Assembly (NCBI GenBank): GCA_000169115.1
Contig: AAVV01000002.1
Location: 62,001-126,000, forward strand
Direction: 5' to 3'
Length of the DNA: 64,000 nucleotides
DNA from: a marine gamma proteobacterium HTCC2080
Lineage (GTDB): Bacteria; Pseudomonadota; Gammaproteobacteria; Pseudomonadales; Halieaceae
Shown here: one piece after another, positions 38,473 to 46,058 of the stretch
How the letters are laid out: every line of letters starts with the position of its first letter
Position numbering within the stretch: the stretch's first letter is position 1
Translations under genes and position numbers: made by a program
The notes under the pieces: generated by a model
Database searches by the model: none
Seen by the model: only the letters and a program-made list of their open reading frames with translations
Told to the model about the DNA's origin: nothing

Positions 38473-39468
38473 TTGTCACTGGCGCAGCTGCCCACGCCAC
38501 TGGAATTTTTGCCGAGAGCAAGCACTGCTTGGGGCTGCGGTAAACGCCTTTGGATAAAGCGCGACGATCTTACGGGCTCTACGTTAACAGGTAACAAGGT
38601 TCGCAAACTTGAATTCATTGCGGGCTTTGCTGAGACGCACGGCTTCAATACTTTAATAACTTGCGGCGGCTTGCAAAGTAATCATGCCCGCGCCACTGCA
38701 AATGTGTGTGCGAAGTTGGGCTGGCATTGCGAGCTTGTGTTAAGAGGCCGTGATCCCGTAGGCGAGGGTAATACGCTACTGGACCAGTTATTTGGTGCGC
38801 AAGTCACTGCTGTCGAGCCCCGTCGCTACACCGAGCATCTGGATTCTCTTTTAGAGCAGCGAGCAGAGCATCATCGCAGTCAGGGCAGGCATCCACTGAT
38901 CATTCCTACCGGGGGCAGCAACGGTCTTGGCATCTGGGGCTATGTTAGCGGCGCAGAGGAATTAGTCGCTGACATGGCAGCGGCAGACATTACCAATGCA
39001 ACTATTGTGACGGCGACAGGCTCAGGTGGCACACAGGCAGGCCTGACCCTGGGGATGGCACTTTTTCAACCTGACTGTTCTGTTTGGGGTTTTGCCGTTT
39101 GTGACGACGAGCAATACTTCACCGATAAAGTGAGCGCTGATATTTGTGAGGCTCAGGGAATGTGGTCAGCACTCGCGTGTGAAAATATTCAGATAAATAC
39201 CAATGATGCCCATGTAGGGCCGGGTTATGGCAGGGCGACTGAGCCGGTATATGAACGTATTGCTGCTCTCGCGAGTTTGGAGGGGATTATTCTTGACCCC
39301 GTCTACACAGGCAAAGCCTTCCACGGTCTTTGCGAGGAGCTTGCCCAAGGCGCTTTCCCTGAGGCGACAGATATAATTTTTGTACACACAGGGGGAATAT
39401 ACGGCATATTCCCTCATGGTCAGCAGCTTGCGGCGGCGGCCAGCCACCCAGCATCATGGGTCAACTAA
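38473..39468 (+). CDS. PLP-dependent D-cysteine desulfhydrase / ACC deaminase-family enzyme
   Basis: This 331-residue fold-type II PLP enzyme has the active lysine in LTGNKVRKLEF, the stretch TCGGLQSNHARATA, the phosphate-binding GSGGTQAGLTLG, and the C-terminal HTGGIYGIFPHG. It belongs with D-cysteine desulfhydrases and 1-aminocyclopropane-1-carboxylate deaminases, which cannot be told apart safely by eye. The only plausible start is a TTG at 38473, because a stop in the same frame (the yajC stop) lies just upstream and no ATG intervenes. It is followed after 16 bases by an amino-acid symporter, suggesting a role in amino-acid catabolism. Confidence 0.85.
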   Translation: MSLAQLPTPLEFLPRASTAWGCGKRLWIKRDDLTGSTLTGNKVRKLEFIAGFAETHGFNTLITCGGLQSNHARATANVCAKLGWHCELVLRGRDPVGEGNTLLDQLFGAQVTAVEPRRYTEHLDSLLEQRAEHHRSQGRHPLIIPTGGSNGLGIWGYVSGAEELVADMAAADITNATIVTATGSGGTQAGLTLGMALFQPDCSVWGFAVCDDEQYFTDKVSADICEAQGMWSALACENIQINTNDAHVGPGYGRATEPVYERIAALASLEGIILDPVYTGKAFHGLCEELAQGAFPEATDIIFVHTGGIYGIFPHGQQLAAAASHPASWVN

Positions 39469-39484
39469 TTTAGAGGCATTTTCA

Positions 39485-40840
39485 GTGGAAGCTATTATCA
39501 CGCAGATCAATGCAGTTGCCTGGGGCCCGGGCATGCTGATTTTGTTGCTAGGAACTGGGATTTTCCTAACCCTAGGGCTGAGTTTCATGACGCTTCGGCG
39601 CATCCCCACTGCGTTTCGCTTGTTGTTTGGTGGCGGTTCAGGACAGGGTAGCGGTGACATCGCCCCCTTCCGAGCGCTAATGACCTCGCTCTCCGCCACG
39701 ATCGGGACAGGCAATATTGCCGGTGTTGCGACTGCAATCGCTTTGGGAGGACCTGGAGCACTATTTTGGATGTGGATAACCGCACTTTTTGGCCTTGCAA
39801 CGAAATTTGCTGAGGGAGTATTGGCCGTGGAATATCGAGAGCGGGATGCTCTGGGTGGGTACAGCGGCGGTCCCATGTATTACATTCGTAATGGTCTAGG
39901 GCAACGGTATAAATTTCTGGCAACAGCCTTTGCGGTATTTGGCGCTATGGCTGGCTTTGGTTTGGCCAATACAGTGCAGTCGAACTCGGTGGCACAAGTC
40001 CTAGGAGATAATCTTGGCATCCCTTGGCAGGCGACCGGCATTGTTCTAATGCTGGTCGTTGGTAGCGTTATTTTGGGTGGCATTCAGCGTATCGCATTAA
40101 TTGCAGGGGCCGTTGTCCCGAGCATGGCCATTGCTTATGTTCTGATGAGTGTCGTCGTCATTGCAATGCATATTGAAGAAGTGCCTGCGGCCTTTCAGAC
40201 AATTTTTAACTCTGCGTTCAATGGTGCGTCTGCTGCGGGTGGCTTTGCCGGCGCGACCGTGTGGGCAGCGATCAGATTTGGTGTTGCCCGTGGTGTTTTT
40301 TCAAATGAAGCGGGCTTGGGCAGTGCGCCAATTGCCCACGCCGCAGCGAGAACTAATGAACCGGTAGAGCAGGGTATGATCGCCATGCTAGGCACATTCA
40401 TCGACACGCTGATCGTTTGTACGATGACCGGTTTGGTGATTGTGCTCACCGGCGTATTTGAAACCGGTGAGTCCGGAGCCTCCTTGACGGCTATGGCATT
40501 CGCAGAAAGCTTTCCTGGGGGAGAGTGGGTTGTCACTTTAGGGGTTATTTTATTTGCCACGACTACAATGATCGGATGGTCATTTTATGGCGAACGCTGC
40601 GTCGTTTACTTGGTGGGCACCCGAGGTATTTTACCGTTCCGGATTCTTTGGGTCGCAGCGATTCCAGTAGGTGCGGGATTGAACCTTGGCATAGTCTGGT
40701 TGATCGCTGACACCTTAAATGCCTTCATGGCCATCCCAAATTTGATCGCATTATTGCTGTTGTCACCTGTCGTATTTAAGTTATCTCGGGCCTATTTTTC
40801 TGGGGAAAGAAGATCTGCAGCTGCGGAAAATGGGGCGTAA
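39485..40840 (+). CDS. Alanine/glycine:cation symporter (AGCS family)
   Basis: This 451-residue sodium- or proton-coupled amino-acid transporter has about 11 membrane segments. The family signatures FRALMTSLSATIGTGNIAGV, GGPGALFWMWITALFGLATK, GGYSGGPMYYIRNGL and VFSNEAGLGSAPIAHAAA are all present. I chose the GTG at 39485 because a GAGG lies nine bases upstream and the first helix starts soon after; the longer frame overlaps the preceding gene. It overlaps the 5'-nucleotidase gene by 11 bases. Confidence 0.92.
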   Translation: MEAIITQINAVAWGPGMLILLLGTGIFLTLGLSFMTLRRIPTAFRLLFGGGSGQGSGDIAPFRALMTSLSATIGTGNIAGVATAIALGGPGALFWMWITALFGLATKFAEGVLAVEYRERDALGGYSGGPMYYIRNGLGQRYKFLATAFAVFGAMAGFGLANTVQSNSVAQVLGDNLGIPWQATGIVLMLVVGSVILGGIQRIALIAGAVVPSMAIAYVLMSVVVIAMHIEEVPAAFQTIFNSAFNGASAAGGFAGATVWAAIRFGVARGVFSNEAGLGSAPIAHAAARTNEPVEQGMIAMLGTFIDTLIVCTMTGLVIVLTGVFETGESGASLTAMAFAESFPGGEWVVTLGVILFATTTMIGWSFYGERCVVYLVGTRGILPFRILWVAAIPVGAGLNLGIVWLIADTLNAFMAIPNLIALLLLSPVVFKLSRAYFSGERRSAAAENGA

Positions 40841-41750
40841 TTTGGTCTTGCCAACTGCGCCCTCAAACCTGGTAATCGCGATATCATCCCGAGCGTTGTT
40901 TGATCTAGACACCGCACATCAGGTTTATGAAAAGAAAGGGCTGGCGGCGTACTCTCAATATCAAATTGATAACGAGCAAGTGCCCCTGAACCCAGGCACG
41001 GCTTTTGGTGTTGTTCGTAAATTATTAGCCCTCAATGACAGTCTTAGTGATGCAATGCAGGTAGAAGTCGTGTTGCTTTCCCGTAACAGTGCAGACACGG
41101 GGTTGCGGGTTTTTAATTCTATCGAACACTACCAATTACCGATTACCCGGGCAGTTTTCTGTGGAGGGCAAGCCCCTTGGCGCTATATTGTTCCTTTTGG
41201 TTGCCAATTATTCCTGTCTGCTGAACCTGATGACGTCCGCAAAGCGCTGGAAAATCAGGTGGCGGCGGCTACGCTAGTCTCTCGTCAGGCCTCAGATAAC
41301 GAGAATCGGCAATTGCGTTTCGCCTTCGATGGCGATGCCGTACTGTTCTCTGATGAGGCTGAGCAAATTTATAAACGCGATGGTTTAGAGGCTTTTACTG
41401 CGAGCGAGCGAGCTGCGCGGCATGAGCCCCTCCAAGGTGGGCCATTCAAGCGATTCTTAGCTGCCTTACAGCAATTGCAGCAGGCTTTTCCTGCTGATGA
41501 GGCGCCCATTCGCACGGCTTTGGTGACGGCGCGTTCTGCTCCGGCACACGAACGTGTTATTCGTACCTTGCGCGCTTGGGATATTCGAATTGATGAATCT
41601 ATCTTTCTTGGTGGGCTCGATAAGACTGAATTTTTGAAAGCCTATCAGGCTGACGTCTTTTTCGATGATCAGCAGACACATTGCGATCGTGCTGCAGGTC
41701 ACGTCACAACCGGACACGTCCCCCACGGTGTTGCTAACCCTCCTAAGTGA
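40830..41750 (+). CDS. 5'-nucleotidase (cytosolic 5'-nucleotidase I-like)
   Basis: The 306-residue protein of the 5'-nucleotidase family (Pfam PF06189 type) dephosphorylates nucleoside monophosphates. The nucleophile region is FAFDGDAVLFSDE near residues 164-176, and an acidic pair FFDDQQTHCDRA lies near the C-terminus. The N-terminal ISSRALFDLDTAHQVYEKKG repeats the look of the second-half segment DGDAVLFSDEAEQIYKRDG, an internal pseudo-duplication. It overlaps the symporter gene by 11 bases, so the two are coexpressed. Confidence 0.85.
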   Translation: MGRNLVLPTAPSNLVIAISSRALFDLDTAHQVYEKKGLAAYSQYQIDNEQVPLNPGTAFGVVRKLLALNDSLSDAMQVEVVLLSRNSADTGLRVFNSIEHYQLPITRAVFCGGQAPWRYIVPFGCQLFLSAEPDDVRKALENQVAAATLVSRQASDNENRQLRFAFDGDAVLFSDEAEQIYKRDGLEAFTASERAARHEPLQGGPFKRFLAALQQLQQAFPADEAPIRTALVTARSAPAHERVIRTLRAWDIRIDESIFLGGLDKTEFLKAYQADVFFDDQQTHCDRAAGHVTTGHVPHGVANPPK

Positions 41751-41779
41751 TGTTTTGCGCATTAGTGCATAAAAAACAT
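41750..41779 (+). terminator. Probable terminator at the 5'-nucleotidase stop
   Basis: ATGTTTT (41750-41756) pairs with AAAACAT (41773-41779) around an inner GCGC-ATTA-GTGC hairpin. It begins on the last base of the stop codon, and T-rich sequence follows. It separates the symporter unit from cysB. Confidence 0.4.
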
Positions 41780-41857
41780 TAATTTTATGTCCAAAACGCT
41801 GGATCCAGAGGGCAACTGGCGGTACTTTTTCATCGACGGCGTCTTAGGGGTGATAAT

Positions 41858-42832
41858 TTGAAACTGCAACAATTGAGATACATCTGGGAAGTTGCTCATC
41901 ATGACCTCAATGTGTCTGCGACGGCACAAAGTCTGTTCACCTCCCAGCCAGGAATCAGTAAGCAAATACGGCTCCTAGAAGATGAATTGGGCGTGGAGAT
42001 TTTTGCACGCAGCGGAAAACATTTGACGCACATTACTCCTGCTGGCGAGGTCATACTGGAGTTAGCTGGGGAGATGCTGCGCAAGTCAGATGCAATAAAA
42101 CGTGTGGCACAGGAATTTTCGGACGAGACGAGTGGTACTTTGTCTATAGCCACCACCCATACTCAAGCGCGCTACGTGCTGCCACCTATTATTAAAGACT
42201 TTATGTCGGGTTACCCTAACGTGTCCTTGCAAATGCAGCAGGGCACGCCGCCGCAGATTGCAGAGATGGCCGCAGAAGGCAGTGTTGATTTCGCGATCGC
42301 TACGGAGGCCCTCCAGCAATTCAATAGTTTGGTTTTATTGCCCTGCTATCGCTGGAATCGTTGCATAGTCGTGCCCAAAGGACATCCTCTAACTCAAGTA
42401 GAACGGTTGACTTTAGAGGCTGTGGCGGAGCATCCAATCGTGACTTATACCTTCGGATTTACAGGCCGATCGAAGCTTGATGACGCGTTCAAAAGTAGGG
42501 GCTTAGTGCCTCACGTTGTATTTACCGCAGTTGATTCCGATGTTATCAAGACCTACGTCAGACTAGGCCTAGGGATAGGCATTATTGCGGGTTTGGCCCA
42601 TGATGAAGATCTCGACGAGGATCTCGTCAAACTAAACGTAGATCATCTCTTTGCCAGTAGCGTGACCAGCCTTGCCTTCAGAAAGGGCTCGTTTTTACGC
42701 GGCTACATGTACGATTTTATTCAGGCCCTTGCGCCGCATCTGACGCGAGATATTGTCGTTGAAGCACTCTCGAGATCGAATCCCGCAGAGCGGGAGGCGC
42801 TTTATAGTCACATCGAATTGCCAACCTACTGA
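41858..42832 (+). CDS. cysB: LysR-type regulator CysB
   Basis: CysB activates sulfate assimilation and cysteine synthesis genes in response to N-acetylserine. The 324 residues match CysB along the whole length: MKLQQLRYIWEVAHHDLNVS with the helix-turn-helix TAQSLFTSQPGISKQIR, effector-domain TTHTQARYVLPPIIKDF, LLPCYRWNRCIVV, VTYTFGFTGRSKLD and GSFLRGYMYDFIQ. The start is a TTG preceded by GGGGTGATAA. Its end overlaps the end of convergent pabB by seven bases. The upstream region is AT-rich, as expected for an autoregulated LysR gene. Confidence 0.94.
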   Translation: MKLQQLRYIWEVAHHDLNVSATAQSLFTSQPGISKQIRLLEDELGVEIFARSGKHLTHITPAGEVILELAGEMLRKSDAIKRVAQEFSDETSGTLSIATTHTQARYVLPPIIKDFMSGYPNVSLQMQQGTPPQIAEMAAEGSVDFAIATEALQQFNSLVLLPCYRWNRCIVVPKGHPLTQVERLTLEAVAEHPIVTYTFGFTGRSKLDDAFKSRGLVPHVVFTAVDSDVIKTYVRLGLGIGIIAGLAHDEDLDEDLVKLNVDHLFASSVTSLAFRKGSFLRGYMYDFIQALAPHLTRDIVVEALSRSNPAEREALYSHIELPTY

Positions 42833-44175
42833 CTGTCGAGAGCGCGCATAAAACCGGCGACTTTGTCCATGGTTTCACTGAACTCTTCCTCTGGCACTGA
42901 ATCCCAGGTAATTCCTCCGCCGCCCCAGCAATAAAGCACGCCATTCGAGGCCTCAAGGGTCCGAATTGCAATACTCGATTCGAGCCATCCGTTCGAAGAC
43001 ATGGCAAAAACACTGCCGCAATAAACCCCTCTAGAGCCGGTCTCTAGGCTTTTGATAATTTCTACAGAGCGTTTCTTAGGGGCCCCCGTGATTGAACCAC
43101 CGGGGGAAGCCGCAATAAAGGCGGCTCCAGGGGTTACTTCCGGTTTCAGCTCGCCTTCAATTCGACTCACTAAATGATGCACGTTGTCGTAGCTGTAGAG
43201 GGCACATAACTCGGTGACTTCGACCGTTCCCGTTTTGCAGAGTTTACCCAGGTCATTCCGCAATAAGTCAACGATCATAATGTTTTCTGCGCGATCTTTC
43301 GTTGAACTTAAAAGGGCGTTAGCCGAGTCATTATCTCGCTTCTGATCGCGAAAGCGGGGGCGCGTACCTTTAATTGGTTGGGAGCGTATAAAGCCGGCAT
43401 CAATACTTAAAAAGCGCTCTGGTGATTGAGAAATAACGGCATGATTAGAGCCAAGTTTAAGGAATGCTGCGTAATCTCCCGGGGCCACATCTCTTAGTGC
43501 TTCGTAAATGCCATACTCAGATCCACTGTAGGCGCACTGAAATCGCTGGGCGATATTAGCCTGGTAACAATCTCCTGCAGCGATTAGCGCCCTGACTTCG
43601 GCCACCATCGACCTGTAACTTCCACTTGAAATATCAGCTGTAAACTTATGATCTATATGATATTTTAGCTCTCCTTTATTATCAGCCGCGGCCATTCTAT
43701 TTCGCACTTCAGTGCTGGTTTGCGCTGAGACACACGGATCTTGTACCAGCCAAGCGCGCTCCTCAGAATGATCCTGTAGGACATACCAAGAGTATATTCC
43801 AGCGATTGCGGGTTGCAGCGGCTCACTCGGCACATTAAGCGTGTTTGCGGCGGCGGTTTCAAAATCAAGAAACCCAATTGCCATGCGAGACGATTCGGCA
43901 GGGGATGCGTTCAGGTCTGCTTCTATCGCGCTTATCCAGCGTGCCGCGTCTCCACCAAAATCCGTAACGCAGAAATATCGATCTGGCAGCGCAGTGATAA
44001 TGTCATAGCGGCCACTATCGTTATCACGCTTTCGACTGTCGAGAACAGCAAAGCCCTCCAAATCAGCGAAGCGTCGGGCCCAAAGCGTTACATCATTCGA
44101 ATAGGGTACGGGGTGGCAGTGTGGACTATGAATTTTCAAAGATTTTGATGACCATTTCGCAACAAATTGACACAA
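42826..44175 (-). CDS. pabB: Aminodeoxychorismate synthase component I
   Basis: PabB converts chorismate and glutamine-derived ammonia to 4-amino-4-deoxychorismate for folate synthesis. The 449 residues carry the chorismate-enzyme motifs SGSYRSMVAEVRALIAAGDC, SPERFLSID, QPIKGTRPR with the lysine typical of PabB, IMIVDLLRNDLG, PGGSITGAPKKRSVEII and WGGGGITWDSVPEEEF. The N-terminal start is unsure: a TTG at 44175 gives the longest frame and no strong ribosome site is visible. It diverges from the carboxylase operon and converges with cysB. Confidence 0.93.
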   Translation of the reverse strand: MCQFVAKWSSKSLKIHSPHCHPVPYSNDVTLWARRFADLEGFAVLDSRKRDNDSGRYDIITALPDRYFCVTDFGGDAARWISAIEADLNASPAESSRMAIGFLDFETAAANTLNVPSEPLQPAIAGIYSWYVLQDHSEERAWLVQDPCVSAQTSTEVRNRMAAADNKGELKYHIDHKFTADISSGSYRSMVAEVRALIAAGDCYQANIAQRFQCAYSGSEYGIYEALRDVAPGDYAAFLKLGSNHAVISQSPERFLSIDAGFIRSQPIKGTRPRFRDQKRDNDSANALLSSTKDRAENIMIVDLLRNDLGKLCKTGTVEVTELCALYSYDNVHHLVSRIEGELKPEVTPGAAFIAASPGGSITGAPKKRSVEIIKSLETGSRGVYCGSVFAMSSNGWLESSIAIRTLEASNGVLYCWGGGGITWDSVPEEEFSETMDKVAGFMRALDSQ

Positions 44176-44196
44176 TACTGCTCTTAACCGTAAGTT
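44167..44196 (+). promoter_or_regulatory. Possible promoter of the propionyl-CoA carboxylase operon
   Basis: A perfect TTGACA (44167-44172) is followed after 18 bases by TAAGTT (44191-44196), a poor -10. It lies 97 bases before the carboxylase beta gene in the divergent gap with pabB. No B12-riboswitch-like structure is evident in this short leader. Confidence 0.3.
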
Positions 44197-44292
44197 ACGA
44201 GCGCGCTTTGATGGCGGACTAACAAGCGCAGGTTACCGGGTCACCCAAGGGTAGCCGAACCGCGCCCACAAACAGTAGGATTAAGGGTTTCC

Positions 44293-46035
44293 ATGACCGA
44301 TAAAGTCAAGCCGGAAAACGAACAATGCAGCGGGGATACGGCGCCCCCCTTTGCCACGCTTAGCAATCCACTTCGGCGTCGTGTGCCGTCTTCCGACAGT
44401 CAGTCAGGGCGCTACGAGCAGACGCTTGCGCGTGGCATGGAGCTTCAGCAACGTCCCTACGAAGCCGCAGGGCAGCGTGGCATACAGCGCCAGCATCTGA
44501 AGAATCGTATGACGGTGTGGGAAAGAGTTCAGTTTTTAGCTGACGGCGCCCCGCAAGTGCTTTACCAAAACTGGGGACCGAATCTTGATGGGGCCTCGCT
44601 CGTTACTGCCATCATTCAGATTGATGGACGTGATGTCGCCATTTACGGCCACGATTTTACAGTGCGTGCCGGTTCAATGGACGCCACCAACGGTAAAAAA
44701 TTAGCCCGTCTCTTTGAGTTAGCGGCGAAGCGAGGCATTCCACTTGTAGGACTCAATGACTCGGCTGGTGCTTACATTCCTGCCGGAGTAGGTGGGCTCG
44801 ATGGCTACGCCGACGCATTTACTGCGCTTAGGAAGGTGAGCGGAGTGGTTCCCAGCATAATGTGTATGTTTGGTTTCAATGCTGGGGGAGGCAGCTATCT
44901 GCCGCGTCAGGGCAGTTTTCTGATTCAACCTAAGGATACGTTTTTTGGCTTGACCGGGCCGGGCGTTGTCAAATCTGTGCTCGGCGAGGATATTACCCCC
45001 GAGGAACTGGGTGGACCAAATGTTCATAGTCAAACAGGTGTCACGGACTTTGTCGTAGACGATGAGGTATCGGCACTGCAAAAAGTTCGGGAGATTTTGA
45101 AATACATACCTGACTCAAGTGCTGCAGCGCCTCAATTCAAACCCACCACTGATCCAGCAGCACGTTCTACTGTTGATATCGATATTCTTCTACGTAAGGC
45201 GTTTAACTCTCCAACGGGCTTTAACACACCGGTCGACATTACTATTTTGATCCAACAGCTTTGTGATCACGGTGACTTTCTTGAAGTGCAGGCTGAGAGG
45301 GCTCGAAATACGATCACCGCATTTGGACGGATGGCGGGGAACGTAGTTGGTTTTGTGGCCAACAACTCTGCAGTCGCCTCGGGACAAATTGATATTGATG
45401 CCGCCTACAAAAATGCGCGGTTTATTCGATTTTGCAACCTCTACAACATTCCCGTGATGTTTTTAGAGGATACAACAGGCTTTCTTCCCGGCCGTGAGCA
45501 AGAGCATCGGGGCATTGTTCAGGCGGGACGAGCGATGCTTGATGCGATTGTAGATTTGCGCACCCCACGATTCCTGGTTCTGGTTCGCAATGCCTTTGGT
45601 GGAGCTTACGCGTCCTACAACAACTACCCGACCGGTGCGGATTTTGTCGTTGCATTACCAACGACCCGCGTTGCCGTTATGGGGCCGGCGGGTGTGGAGT
45701 ACGTATACAAAGATGAGTTACGGAAAATTCGTGGTGAAGCCTCGGCTCGGATGAGCGCAGAGAAATCGGCGCAGATACAACAGGGCCTCAGTGATGACGA
45801 AGCTCAAGCGGCTGCCCAGGAGTTAGTAGGTTCATGGGTTCGTGCTGAAGAAACAGAGTTGGCGTTGCGCTATGAGCGTGAAATCATGAATCCGGAAGAA
45901 GCTCTGAGCCTAGGCTCAGTGTCGCAGATCGTTATGCCTGCAGATTTGCGTCAAGTTCTCACCGATCATTTGTCTTTTTGCCTACGACACTATGAACCCT
46001 CAGCGCTGCATGATGTGCAACGCGAGTTCCATTGA
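44293..46035 (+). CDS. Acyl-CoA carboxylase carboxyltransferase (beta) subunit, probably propionyl-CoA
   Basis: This subunit moves carboxyl from biotin to an acyl-CoA. The 580-residue protein has two crotonase-like halves with family motifs [80 protein letters not shown] and [19 protein letters not shown]. An N-terminal extension of about 40 polar residues precedes the core. With epimerase, mutase and MeaB downstream, propionyl-CoA is the likely substrate. The next gene starts within or 23 bases after its stop. Confidence 0.88.
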   Translation: MTDKVKPENEQCSGDTAPPFATLSNPLRRRVPSSDSQSGRYEQTLARGMELQQRPYEAAGQRGIQRQHLKNRMTVWERVQFLADGAPQVLYQNWGPNLDGASLVTAIIQIDGRDVAIYGHDFTVRAGSMDATNGKKLARLFELAAKRGIPLVGLNDSAGAYIPAGVGGLDGYADAFTALRKVSGVVPSIMCMFGFNAGGGSYLPRQGSFLIQPKDTFFGLTGPGVVKSVLGEDITPEELGGPNVHSQTGVTDFVVDDEVSALQKVREILKYIPDSSAAAPQFKPTTDPAARSTVDIDILLRKAFNSPTGFNTPVDITILIQQLCDHGDFLEVQAERARNTITAFGRMAGNVVGFVANNSAVASGQIDIDAAYKNARFIRFCNLYNIPVMFLEDTTGFLPGREQEHRGIVQAGRAMLDAIVDLRTPRFLVLVRNAFGGAYASYNNYPTGADFVVALPTTRVAVMGPAGVEYVYKDELRKIRGEASARMSAEKSAQIQQGLSDDEAQAAAQELVGSWVRAEETELALRYEREIMNPEEALSLGSVSQIVMPADLRQVLTDHLSFCLRHYEPSALHDVQREFH

Positions 46036-46058
46036 TAACGGTCACAGGAATCTCAAGC